The notes under the pieces were generated by a model, which saw nothing but the letters and a program-made list of their open reading frames with translations, was not told the DNA's origin and searched no databases. A program made the translations under genes and the position numbers. DNA of 52,936 nucleotides from an uncultured Saprospiraceae bacterium (GTDB taxonomy: Bacteria; Bacteroidota; Bacteroidia; Chitinophagales; Saprospiraceae): the NCBI GenBank assembly GCA_937941765.1, contig CALDGQ010000112.1, positions 1-52,936 of the forward strand, written 5' to 3'. The stretch's first letter is position 1. Every line of letters starts with the position of its first letter. This document shows, one piece after another, positions 37,084 through 45,081 of the stretch.

Positions 37084-37116
37084 AAAAAGGAGCTACTTCA
37101 ATTAAGAAGTAACTCC
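37084..37116 (-). terminator. Terminator of alaS
   Basis: GGAGCTACTTC (37089-37099) and GAAGTAACTCC (37106-37116) form an 11-bp stem with one mismatch, followed on the minus strand by five T (37088-37084). The rest of the 526-base gap 36662-37187 holds the candidate small RNA and AT-rich sequence. Confidence 0.72.
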
Positions 37117-37187
37117 GGAATTAGATTTTGAGGATAGATCCTTTTAATTATCACTCAACCTTTTTATTATATTAATAAATGGTATCT

Positions 37188-39818
37188 CTAATTCAATATA
37201 CTTCGACCCTTTTCAATGGCACTATCTAATCCACTAACATCACTTCCACCAGCCGTTGCAAAAAATGGTTGTCCACCTCCGCCCCCTTTGATTTCTTTTG
37301 CTAATTCTCTAATGATGTTTCCTGCGTGGAGTTCTTTATTTGTTTTTGTCAAACCTTCACTTATTTTGACTAGTAATTGTGGTTTCCCGTTGGCTTCAGA
37401 ACCAAAAATAATCACCACATCACCGATTTCTTTTTCCAGTTGATAAGCCAAATCTTTGATAGCTTTAGCGTCTCCTATTGGCAAACGGGTGCTTAATACT
37501 TTAATTCCTTTAATATCTGTCACTTGTTTTTTCAAATCATCTTTCAAAGCTCCTGCTTGAGCAGACATCAATTTATCAATTTGCTTTTGAAGCGATCTAT
37601 TTTCTTCTTGCAATGAAACTACGTTCTTTTCCAAATTCTTAGGATTTTTAAACAATGCGCGTACACTATTTAATTCTCCTAATTCCTTATTGAGATAACT
37701 TTCGGCTTTGTCAGCAGTCAACGCTTCAATACGACGTACGCCTGCTGCTACTGCCCCTTCGCTTGTTATTTTGAACGTTCCGATTTGACCCGTTGCATTT
37801 ACGTGACAGCCTCCACAAAGTTCTATGGAGTAGTTCTTATCAAATGTAATCATACGAACAGCGTCGCCATATTTTTCACCAAACAACATCATTGCACCTG
37901 CTGCTCTTGCTTTGTCGATTGGTAAATTTCTATCTTCTTGCAAAGTTATATTCTGGCGAATTCTCTTGTTAACAATTGCTTCAATTTTTGCAATTTCTTC
38001 ATCCGTCACTTTTTGAAAATGGGAGAAATCAAAACGTAAATAACGATCATCAACCAATGAACCTTTTTGAGCAACATGATCCCCCAACACTTCCCGTAAT
38101 GCTGCGTGCATTAAGTGTGTGGCAGAGTGATTATTTTCTGTCAAATTTCGTTTTCCAGCATTCACTTCTCCTTTCACTACAGCGTTGATATCTTTCGGCA
38201 AACTCTTCACAAAATGAATCACCAAGTCATTTTCTTTCTTGGTATTTAGAACTGGAATTTTCTCATCGCCAAAAAACAATAGTCCGGTATCCCCTACTTG
38301 TCCCCCACCTTCTGCATAAAAAGGTGTTTTATTTAGGACTACTTGATATTGTTCTTTTTTCTTTTCGATGACCGTACGATACTTCACCATTTTAGCGTCG
38401 TCTACTTTTAAATGATCGTAACCGATGAACTCGATATTTTTGACATCATTTACAACCGTCCAATCTCCTACCTCTTTTTCTGCATCAGCACGACTTCTTG
38501 TTTTTTGTTCTAACAACGCTTTTTCAAAACCAGCTTCATCAATTTCCCAACCTTTTTCAGAAGCAATCAATCTAGTTAAATCGATTGGAAAACCGAAAGT
38601 GTCATACAATTCAAAAGCGGCATTGCCATCAACTGTTTTGTTATTCACTTTTATGGATTCGAAACGTTGAAGACCAGCAGCTAATGTTTTTAAGAAGGAT
38701 TTTTCCTCTTCCAAAATTACTTTTGAAACAAATGCCTCTTGTGATTTTAATTCTGGAAAAACATCTTCAAACTTTGATGCCAACATCGGCACCATTTTGT
38801 GAAGTAATGGTTCGTTGATATTCAAGAAAGAATAATAGTATCGCACTGCTCTTCTCAAAATTCTTCGAATCACATATCCTGCTCCGGTATTACTTGGCAA
38901 TTGTCCATCTGCAATTGTAAAACTAACGGCACGAACATGATCCGCAACAACACGCATCGCGATATCAGACTTCGCATTTAAATCATAATCAAACGTGTAC
39001 TTAATACCAGATAGTTCTTCAATAAAATGAATAAATGGCGTAAAGATGTCCGTATCATAATTGGAAGTCTTCTTTTGCAATGCCATAGTCAAACGCTCAA
39101 ACCCCATTCCTGTATCAATATGCTTTGCAGGCAATTCTTCCAACTTCCCAGCCGCATTTCTATTGAATTGGATAAATACTAAGTTCCATATTTCGATCAC
39201 TAGTGGATCGTCCATGTTGACCAACTTAGAAGCATCTGATTTTTTTCTTGCCTCATCATCACGCAAATCGATATGAATTTCTGAACAAGGTCCACACGGT
39301 CCAGTGTCACCCATTTCCCAGAAATTATCTTTGCGATCAAAATAAAGGATTCTTTCTGCAGGGACATATTTTTTCCAAAGAGTTGCTGCTTCATCATCTG
39401 CTTCTAAACCATCTCCTTTATCTCCTTCAAAGACAGTTATGTATAAACGGTCTTTATCCAAACCATATACTTCCGTCAATAATTCCCATGCCCACTCAAT
39501 AGCTTCTTCTTTGAAGTAATCTCCAAAAGACCAATTCCCCAACATTTCAAACATGGTGTGGTGGTAACTATCAATCCCAACTTCTTCCAAGTCATTTTGT
39601 TTTCCAGAAACTCGAAGACACTTTTGAGTATCAGCAATTCTCGGGTTGACAATTTCTTTATTACCCAAAAAATAATCTTTGAATTGATTCATTCCGGCAT
39701 TGATAAACATCAAAGTTGGATCATCTTTATTCACAATCGGTGCGGAAGCCACGATTTTGTGCTTCTTTTTTTCAAAAAAATCTAAAAATTTTTGACGTAT
39801 TTCTTTGGCAGTCATCAT
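37188..39818 (-). CDS. alaS: Alanyl-tRNA synthetase
   Basis: This 876-residue class II synthetase attaches alanine to tRNA-Ala and hydrolyses mischarged products. The aminoacylation domain starts immediately (IRQKFLDFFEKKKHKIVASA; FINAGMNQFKDYFLG; TQKCLRVSGKQNDLEEVG) with GDTGPCGPCSEIH and GMGFERL class II motifs. The editing domain has HSATHLMHAAL and the distal zinc site CGGCHV. A coiled coil (about 725-760, EENRSLQKQIDKLM) leads to the DHHA1-type C-terminal domain with EIKGGGGGQPFFATAGG. Length and order match the bacterial family. The start is one of two adjacent ATGs (39818, 39815). It is monocistronic, divergent from the M23 peptidase gene. Confidence 0.98.
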   Translation of the reverse strand: MMTAKEIRQKFLDFFEKKKHKIVASAPIVNKDDPTLMFINAGMNQFKDYFLGNKEIVNPRIADTQKCLRVSGKQNDLEEVGIDSYHHTMFEMLGNWSFGDYFKEEAIEWAWELLTEVYGLDKDRLYITVFEGDKGDGLEADDEAATLWKKYVPAERILYFDRKDNFWEMGDTGPCGPCSEIHIDLRDDEARKKSDASKLVNMDDPLVIEIWNLVFIQFNRNAAGKLEELPAKHIDTGMGFERLTMALQKKTSNYDTDIFTPFIHFIEELSGIKYTFDYDLNAKSDIAMRVVADHVRAVSFTIADGQLPSNTGAGYVIRRILRRAVRYYYSFLNINEPLLHKMVPMLASKFEDVFPELKSQEAFVSKVILEEEKSFLKTLAAGLQRFESIKVNNKTVDGNAAFELYDTFGFPIDLTRLIASEKGWEIDEAGFEKALLEQKTRSRADAEKEVGDWTVVNDVKNIEFIGYDHLKVDDAKMVKYRTVIEKKKEQYQVVLNKTPFYAEGGGQVGDTGLLFFGDEKIPVLNTKKENDLVIHFVKSLPKDINAVVKGEVNAGKRNLTENNHSATHLMHAALREVLGDHVAQKGSLVDDRYLRFDFSHFQKVTDEEIAKIEAIVNKRIRQNITLQEDRNLPIDKARAAGAMMLFGEKYGDAVRMITFDKNYSIELCGGCHVNATGQIGTFKITSEGAVAAGVRRIEALTADKAESYLNKELGELNSVRALFKNPKNLEKNVVSLQEENRSLQKQIDKLMSAQAGALKDDLKKQVTDIKGIKVLSTRLPIGDAKAIKDLAYQLEKEIGDVVIIFGSEANGKPQLLVKISEGLTKTNKELHAGNIIRELAKEIKGGGGGQPFFATAGGSDVSGLDSAIEKGRSILN

Positions 39819-39849
39819 AATATCTCTTTTATATTACTTGATTTGATAG

Positions 39850-39883
39850 ATGTAAAATGCCTTGTTTGGGGGACATTTTACAT
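39850..39883. promoter_or_regulatory. Inverted repeat in the alaS leader
   Basis: ATGTAAAATG (39850-39859) and CATTTTACAT (39874-39883) are perfect 10-base arms with a 14-base, C/G-rich loop. They lie 32 to 65 bases upstream of the alaS start, inside its likely leader. It could be a regulatory hairpin or an operator. It is not a T-box: no T-box conserved sequence is visible. Confidence 0.4.
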
Positions 39884-40027
39884 TTTAAAACATATTATAT
39901 GAAAAATATTTATTTAACTATTTGATTACTAATCAGTTATTTGTGCATATTTATTGTGTAATTTCGCCCGAATTGGTGAAAATTGAATCATTTTGATAAT
40001 ACCGTTAAATAAATTTAAGCGATAATC

Positions 40028-40059
40028 TTTTGAGTTTAGTCTATTCGATTTTACCTTTG
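40028..40059 (+). promoter_or_regulatory. Bacteroidota-type promoter of the M23 peptidase gene
   Basis: TTTTG (40028-40032), 19 bases, then TACCTTTG (40052-40059) is a close match to the TTTG-N19-TAnnTTTG consensus. Transcription would start near 40065, giving a leader of about 90 bases before the ATG at 40154. The 335-base divergent gap to alaS holds nothing else recognisable except the alaS leader inverted repeat. Confidence 0.6.
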
Positions 40060-40153
40060 GCGAGCTTTAAAAAAGCGTTCTAAATAAGCTATGAAAACAC
40101 AACTAACTATTAAGCCGCAAAGGTAGCTTATTTTGTTGAACGAAAACAATCAC

Positions 40154-41137
40154 ATGTTTAAAGAAAAATTTGTTTACAATACGCAGACTTTGCGTTACGA
40201 GAAAATTGAAGAAACGTTTAAGACCAAGGCTTTCAAAGTACTTGGAATTGCATCTGCAATTATAGTTTCTTCTATGATTCTCATGTTCATTACACTTGCT
40301 TATTTTCCTTCTCCTAAAGAAAAGGCGTTGATGCGAGAGATTGAGCAAATGGAATATAAGTACATGGCATTGAATAATCAGTTGGACAACTTATCAAAAG
40401 TATTGGCCAATGTTCAAGATAGAGATGCAAGTGTACATAGAATGATGTTTGGTATGGATCCGATTGATGATGATGTTTGGAATGGTGGTGTTGGTGGAGC
40501 TGATCGTTATAGCAACTTAGTCAATTATAAGAATACAGGCGCTCTTCTAATCACAACAGAAGAGAAAATGGATAAACTTAAAAGACAAATGACCTTACAG
40601 TCTAAGTCTTTGGATGAAATTGCAGCACTTGCAAAAGATAAGGAAACAATGATGGCATCTATTCCAGCATTGACTCCAGTACGTTCTGATAGGTTGAAAA
40701 GAAGTATTAAATCACTTTCAGGATTTGGAATGAGAATTCATCCGATTTTGAAACGTAGAAAAATGCATGCTGGAATTGATTTTACTTGTCCAAAAGGTAC
40801 AGCAGTGCAAGCATCCGGAGATGGAAAAGTAGTCAAAGTATTGACACATAAACGTGGATATGGAAAGCATATCGTTATAGACCACGGTTATGGATACAAA
40901 ACGATGTATGCCCACTTGAGTGAGTTTGATGTGAAGAAAGGACAGAAAATTAAGAGAGGTCAAGTCATTGGAAAAGTTGGTTCAACAGGATTGTCAACTG
41001 CTCCACATTTACATTATGAAGTAATTTATAAAGGAAGAAAAGTGAATCCGATTGATTATTGTATGGATGGCTTATCTCCTGAAGAATATCAGCAATTGGT
41101 TGACATGGCAAGTATCGCAAATCAATCATTTGACTAA
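40154..41137 (+). CDS. M23-family (LytM-type) envelope metallopeptidase
   Basis: This 327-residue peptidoglycan endopeptidase or LytM-type regulator has a cytoplasmic N-terminus (MFKEKFVYNTQTLRYEKIEE), a single membrane helix at about 32-52 (LGIASAIIVSSMILMFITLA) and a periplasmic coiled coil (about 60-95). The C-terminal M23 domain carries the zinc motifs HAGID (H and D ligands) and HLHYEV, plus GYGKHIVIDHGYGYKTMYAH, GQVIGKVGSTG and SGFGMRIHPIL. All ligands are present, so it is probably catalytic. An in-frame TTG at 40133 would add seven residues; I prefer the ATG. It is followed by its own terminator. Orthologues in this phylum usually stand alone near alaS. Confidence 0.92.
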   Translation: MFKEKFVYNTQTLRYEKIEETFKTKAFKVLGIASAIIVSSMILMFITLAYFPSPKEKALMREIEQMEYKYMALNNQLDNLSKVLANVQDRDASVHRMMFGMDPIDDDVWNGGVGGADRYSNLVNYKNTGALLITTEEKMDKLKRQMTLQSKSLDEIAALAKDKETMMASIPALTPVRSDRLKRSIKSLSGFGMRIHPILKRRKMHAGIDFTCPKGTAVQASGDGKVVKVLTHKRGYGKHIVIDHGYGYKTMYAHLSEFDVKKGQKIKRGQVIGKVGSTGLSTAPHLHYEVIYKGRKVNPIDYCMDGLSPEEYQQLVDMASIANQSFD

Positions 41138-41170
41138 TTTGAATTAAATCACACTGACAAATAAATGAGA

Positions 41171-41200
41171 AAGTCGCAACGTATGTTGCGGCTTTTTTTT
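41171..41200 (+). terminator. Terminator of the M23 peptidase gene
   Basis: AAGTCGCAAC (41171-41180) and GTTGCGGCTT (41185-41194) pair with one wobble around a 4-base loop, and a run of eight T follows. Confidence 0.85.
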
Positions 41201-41213
41201 ATGAATTTCCACG

Positions 41214-41368
41214 AACGCTCTAAAGGCTCATTTTCTTTATTATCCATGGATTTCAATCTTAGTTTTCCCTCTTTTATTTATAACTCAAAGCCTTCCGAGC
41301 GTTTTCATCAAGATCTTAAATTTCTTTACTCCCACCTTATTTTTTTCTCGAAGCCTTCCGAGCGTTTT
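41214..41368. repeat. Short direct and inverted repeat cluster
   Basis: AAGCCTTCCGAGCGTTTT occurs at 41288-41305 and again at 41351-41368, 63 bases apart. An imperfect inverted copy (AACGCTCTAAAGGCT) is at 41214-41228. The direct copies can pair with the inverted copy as alternative hairpins. The remainder of the 357-base gap 41138-41494 is AT-rich with no gene seen. Confidence 0.6.
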
Positions 41369-41494
41369 ACAAAAATTATTTTTCCACAATTAACAAATTG
41401 ACTGCTTTAGTTCTTTGTCATTAGGCGATAATATATTACTTTGGGTACCTATATTTTTACTGTTAACTCAGTATCAAAACATACTACACATACC

Positions 41495-41830
41495 ATGATC
41501 ACTAAAACAGAAGAACTTACCAAAAGGTATTACACAATCGGCGAAGTATCGGAAATGTTCACCGTTTCTAAATCTTTAATTAGATTTTGGGAATCCGAAT
41601 TTGATATCCTAAAACCTTATAAGAATAGTAAAGGAGATCGTCGTTTCACAAAACAAAATATCGAGCAACTCGGCTTGATCTACAATCTTGTAAAAGAAAG
41701 AGGATTTACTTTAAAAGGTGCGAAGAAAGAAATTCGTAACAATAAATCTTCCGCTGTTAAACAACAAAAAGTACTTTCTAAATTGAGAAATTTGAAAAGT
41801 GAGTTGGCTAGGTTGCGTGATGAGATTTGA
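41495..41830 (+). CDS. MerR-family transcriptional regulator (small)
   Basis: This 111-residue DNA-binding protein has a MerR-type winged helix: KRYYTIGEVSEMFTVSKSLIRFWE as the first helix-turn-helix, then LKPYKNSKGDRRFTKQNIEQL as the wing and second helix pair. The C-terminal third is a basic coiled coil (KEIRNNKSSAVKQQKVLSK to LKSELARLRDEI) for dimerisation, without an effector-binding domain or metal-binding cysteines. The inducer, if any, is unknown. ATG at 41495 gives the family's usual N-terminus; a TTG at 41441 would add 18 unrelated residues. A small gene of this type commonly sits near alaS/M23 genes in this phylum. Confidence 0.88.
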   Translation: MITKTEELTKRYYTIGEVSEMFTVSKSLIRFWESEFDILKPYKNSKGDRRFTKQNIEQLGLIYNLVKERGFTLKGAKKEIRNNKSSAVKQQKVLSKLRNLKSELARLRDEI

Positions 41831-41859
41831 TTGGGTCGGATGTCGGACGGTTAGAATTG

Positions 41860-41898
41860 AAAAGGCAGATAGGAATTTATACTATCTGCCTTTTTTTT
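41860..41898 (+). terminator. Terminator of the MerR-type regulator gene
   Basis: AAAAGGCAGATAG (41860-41872) and CTATCTGCCTTTT (41882-41894) are perfect 13-base arms, followed by T to 41898. Confidence 0.88.
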
Positions 41899-41905
41899 GT
41901 TTTTG

Positions 41906-42106
41906 GGGTCGAACGGTTAGCACCATTCTTTAAGATTATGTCGTCCCGTTGGGACTTGTTCGTGCCTTAGTGCCTTAGTGCCTTAGTGCCTTAGTGCCTT
42001 AGTGCCTTAGTGCCTTAGTGCCTTAGTGGTAAATCCAATCTAGGTCTTTTGGGTCGAACGGTTAGCACCATTCTTTTAAATTATATCGTCCCGTTGGGAC
42101 TTGTTC
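41906..42106. repeat. 56-bp direct repeats flanking an 8-bp x 8 tandem array
   Basis: Bases 41906-41961 and 42051-42106 are near-identical 56-base direct repeats (three differences by eye), each containing the hairpin GTCCC-GTT-GGGAC. Between them, eight perfect copies of the octamer TGCCTTAG fill 41963-42026. This takes up most of the 371-base gap between the MerR gene and the ABC ATPase gene. The rest (to 42201) is AT-rich with recurrent CTTTGT and TGATCT words. No gene seen. Confidence 0.9.
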
Positions 42107-42201
42107 ATTATGCAACATTCTACTTACGAGATCCTTTGTGTTCTTTGTATCTTAGGTGATCTTATGTGATCTGATCTTTGTGGTAAAAAAAACGTCTGAT
42201 C

Positions 42202-42831
42202 TTATTTATAATCCATGATATCCAACCTTTCCTTACAAAACCCATAATCCACCGCAGCATTAGAAGCAACAATTGTTATCCGATCTTTTAAATTAGCTTG
42301 AATTAAATTGAGGTACCAATCAATACCTTTTTGGTCTAGATTCGTAGTAGGCTCATCCAAGAGAAGCAGACGAGATTGAGAGCAAATAGCTAACAATAAT
42401 TTTACACGTTGCTTCATTCCAGAAGAGAAGTACTTGATTTCTTTGTCTTTTGATTTTTCCAATTCCATCAATGCAATCATTTCCGCAACCGTAGCATTAT
42501 TAACAAATGGCTTAAAATTTTTATGAAAGGACAATGCTTCTTGCAAAGTGAATTCTTCAATTAACTCAACGTACGGAGCTGCGATACTCACTTCTTTGTA
42601 TACATTGTCGACTTCGATTGGCTGATTATTTGAAAGAAATTCGATTTTACCTTTGGAAGGAGAAAGGTGTCCAGAAACAATTTTTAGGAAGGTAGATTTA
42701 CCAGACCCATTGGGACCGAGAATGGCGTATTGATTTCCAGCAATAAAGTTTGTGGAGATATTCTTTAAGATCCATTCGAACCGATACTTCTTGGAAACTT
42801 TATGCAGTTTTGCTTCCACTGGAGCGACCAT
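42202..42831 (-). CDS. ABC transporter ATP-binding protein
   Basis: This ~209-residue cytoplasmic ATPase has Walker A GPNGSGKST, Q-loop-like region AAPYVELIEE, signature FSSGMKQRVKLLLA, Walker B LLLLDEPTTNLD and a switch-region residue in IVASNAAVDYG (a serine/asparagine where histidine is usual). No permease gene adjoins it, so it is an orphan ATPase. I choose the ATG at 42831; an in-frame TTG at 42876 would add 15 residues. Either way the gene overlaps the 3' end of lpxA (32 or 77 bases), making it the last gene of the lipid A operon. The subfamily resembles ATPases with separately encoded membrane partners; the substrate is unknown. Confidence 0.88.
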   Translation of the reverse strand: MVAPVEAKLHKVSKKYRFEWILKNISTNFIAGNQYAILGPNGSGKSTFLKIVSGHLSPSKGKIEFLSNNQPIEVDNVYKEVSIAAPYVELIEEFTLQEALSFHKNFKPFVNNATVAEMIALMELEKSKDKEIKYFSSGMKQRVKLLLAICSQSRLLLLDEPTTNLDQKGIDWYLNLIQANLKDRITIVASNAAVDYGFCKERLDIMDYK

Positions 42832-43621
42832 TAAGTTGGCGGAATCCTTTGATGATACCTCTATCTGCTTTTTCAATAAAATTAAGGATATTATTTTTCT
42901 CAGGAATTTCCTGAATTGAATCTTTTATCTTTTGAATGGCTTGTGAAGTATTGTACCCACGGATGTAAAGGATCCTATAAATATCTTGAATGGTGTGAAT
43001 CGTATCGGCATCAAACCCTCTTCGTTTCAATCCAGTTGTATTGACACCAGCATAACTTAAAGGTTCTCTTGCTGCTTTGATATATGGAGGTACATCTTTT
43101 CTAACTAGTGAGCCACCGCCTACCATGACATTGTCTCCGATTCTTACAAATTGGTGAACGGCAGAAAGTCCGCCTAAGATTGCTTTGTCACCGATTTCAA
43201 TATGACCAGCTAAGTTGACACAATTGGCCAAAATACAATTGCTTCCAATCACACAATCATGTGCAATATGTACATAAGCCATGACGAGCGTATTGTCTCC
43301 TATCTTAGTGGTTCCATTTGCTTTGGTTCCTTTATTGATGGTACAATATTCTCGGATGGTTACATTATTACCAATTTCTAACAAAGTGTATTCGCCATTG
43401 TATTTCAGATCTTGTGGAATAGATCCGACAATTGCTCCCGGAAAAATATTGCATCCTGTTCCCATTCTGACTCCATTCTGAATAACTACATTAGGATGAA
43501 TTTCACAATTATCACCAATGACTACATCTTCTTCGATTGTAACAAAGGATCCGATTTTAACATTGTTACCAATCTTAGCATTAGGATGAATATTTTGAAA
43601 AGTAGTGTTATTGATTATCAT
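42800..43621 (-). CDS. lpxA: UDP-N-acetylglucosamine acyltransferase
   Basis: LpxA adds the first 3-hydroxyacyl chain to UDP-GlcNAc in lipid A synthesis. The protein has 273 residues of left-handed parallel beta-helix hexapeptide repeats. The catalytic histidine is in AYVHIAHDC (H121), with GGLSAVHQFVRIG and PPYIKAAREPLSYAGVN downstream. A C-terminal helical region ends in RGIIKGFRQLNGRSSGSKTA, an extension of about 15 residues beyond E. coli LpxA. This extension is where the ABC ATPase gene overlaps. The ATG at 43621 overlaps the upstream stop as ATGA, so it is translationally coupled to lpxC-fabZ. Confidence 0.97.
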   Translation of the reverse strand: MIINNTTFQNIHPNAKIGNNVKIGSFVTIEEDVVIGDNCEIHPNVVIQNGVRMGTGCNIFPGAIVGSIPQDLKYNGEYTLLEIGNNVTIREYCTINKGTKANGTTKIGDNTLVMAYVHIAHDCVIGSNCILANCVNLAGHIEIGDKAILGGLSAVHQFVRIGDNVMVGGGSLVRKDVPPYIKAAREPLSYAGVNTTGLKRRGFDADTIHTIQDIYRILYIRGYNTSQAIQKIKDSIQEIPEKNNILNFIEKADRGIIKGFRQLNGRSSGSKTA

Positions 43622-45012
43622 TGCTTGGTTCTGTTAAAAATTTGAGCTATCAATTCTGCTTCGGAAACGATTTTGTTGCCTACGTAGGCGGTTCCTTGCA
43701 TATGACAGATACCTCTTCTAATAGGTGTAAGCAATTCCATTTTAATAATCATTGTATCACCTGGAACCACTTTGTGTTTAAATTTTGCGCTATCAATTCT
43801 TATAAAATAGGTATCCCAATTTTCAGGATCATCTACTTGGTTTAATGCTAAAATGCCACCTGTTTGGGCCATTGCTTCAATTTGCAAAACACCAGGCATT
43901 ACTGGATTGTTTGGAAAATGACCTTGGAAGAATTGTTCGTTAAAAGTCACATTTTTTACGCCAACCACATAATTATCTTCAAGTTCAATTATTTTATCAA
44001 CGAGTAAAAATGGGTACCGATGCGGTAACATCTTTGCTAACTCTATAACGTTTTTGATCGGTTCTATTGTTGGGTCATACTTAGGTTTTCCTTTTAACTT
44101 TCGTTGCTCTTGATATAATTTTCTAAGTATTCTTGCAAATTCGATATTAGAAGTATGGCCTGGTTTTTTGGCAACGATTTTTCCTTTAATTGGTTTACCA
44201 ACTAAAGCCAAATCACCAATAACATCTAATAACTTATGCCGAGCAGGTTCATTTTCAAACCGAAGTTTGATCGTATTTAGAATTCCTGTTTCTTCAACTT
44301 TGATAGAAGGTTTTTCCAATTTCTTGGCAAGATCATCCAAATCTGATTGACTCATTTTTCTATCAACAATCACAATGGCATTATCCAAATCTCCTCCTTT
44401 GATGAGATTCATATTTAGCAATTGTTCAAGTTCGTGAAGGAAAACAAAAGTCCTACAAGGTGCAATGTCTTTTTTATAATCGGCAATATTTTCGAGAGAA
44501 GCATATTGATGACCTAAAACTGGCGAATTAAAATCAATCATCGTTGTTACTTCATAATGATCTGCTGGGTAAGCCGTTAATTCTGTACCCGTTAATTCAT
44601 CCTTATAAGTGACTGGTTCTTCAACTTCAAAATATTCTCTATTCGCATCTTGCTCTTCAATCCCTGCAGACTCCAATTTTTCCAAAATTTGAATAGCGGA
44701 GCCATCCATTATTGGTGCTTCTGGTCCATCGATTTCAATGAGTACATTATCTACTGCGAGACCAACTAAAGCAGAAAGGGTATGTTCTACCGTACTTACC
44801 TGCGCGTCCCCATTTTTGATGGTGGTTCCTCTATTAGTTGATACAACCTTGTTAACATCCGCACTTATGATAGGCGAATCCTTTAAATCAATTCTTTGGA
44901 ACTTAAAGCCATAGTTGGTAGGTGCTGGTTTAAAGGTCATTTTGACCTTTTTACCAGTATGCAGACCTATTCCTTTTACAGAGACTTCCTTCTTAATAGT
45001 ATGTTGCTTCAT
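43618..45012 (-). CDS. lpxC/fabZ: Bifunctional UDP-3-O-acyl-N-acetylglucosamine deacetylase / 3-hydroxyacyl-ACP dehydratase
   Basis: This 464-residue fusion is typical of Bacteroidota. The LpxC part (about 1-310) removes the acetyl group in the committed lipid A step. It has KEVSVKGIGLHTGKKV, the zinc histidine in STVEHTLSAL (H77) and the HKLLDVIGDLAL motif with further ligands. The FabZ part (about 325-464) dehydrates 3-hydroxyacyl-ACP, with PHRYPFLLVDKI (active-site histidine at about 331) and GHFPNNPVMPGVLQIEAMAQ. I start at the ATG at 45012, which gives the family N-terminus; the in-frame ATG at 45054 adds 14 residues. It lies 69 bases after lpxD and overlaps lpxA by 4 bases. The fusion joins two enzymes that compete for the same hydroxyacyl-ACP pool. 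Confidence 0.97.
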   Translation of the reverse strand: MKQHTIKKEVSVKGIGLHTGKKVKMTFKPAPTNYGFKFQRIDLKDSPIISADVNKVVSTNRGTTIKNGDAQVSTVEHTLSALVGLAVDNVLIEIDGPEAPIMDGSAIQILEKLESAGIEEQDANREYFEVEEPVTYKDELTGTELTAYPADHYEVTTMIDFNSPVLGHQYASLENIADYKKDIAPCRTFVFLHELEQLLNMNLIKGGDLDNAIVIVDRKMSQSDLDDLAKKLEKPSIKVEETGILNTIKLRFENEPARHKLLDVIGDLALVGKPIKGKIVAKKPGHTSNIEFARILRKLYQEQRKLKGKPKYDPTIEPIKNVIELAKMLPHRYPFLLVDKIIELEDNYVVGVKNVTFNEQFFQGHFPNNPVMPGVLQIEAMAQTGGILALNQVDDPENWDTYFIRIDSAKFKHKVVPGDTMIIKMELLTPIRRGICHMQGTAYVGNKIVSEAELIAQIFNRTKQ

Positions 45013-45081
45013 CCGATCGGTTTGTGCTTTCGGTAAATTCGCTCTAAGATACACTTTTTAAGAAAGCATCAAGCAGGAATA

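Noticed and set aside
39819..40153. T-box or other riboswitch upstream of alaS
   Set aside because: Only a 10-bp inverted repeat is present; no T-box conserved sequence or known riboswitch core was seen, and T-boxes are not typical of this phylum.
41963..42026. CRISPR-like array
   Set aside because: The 8-base units are contiguous without spacers, and no cas genes are present; it is a simple tandem repeat.
42831..42876. Extended start of the ABC ATPase
   Set aside because: The upstream start is TTG and would add 15 residues deep inside lpxA; an ATG at 42831 gives a normal ATPase N-terminus.
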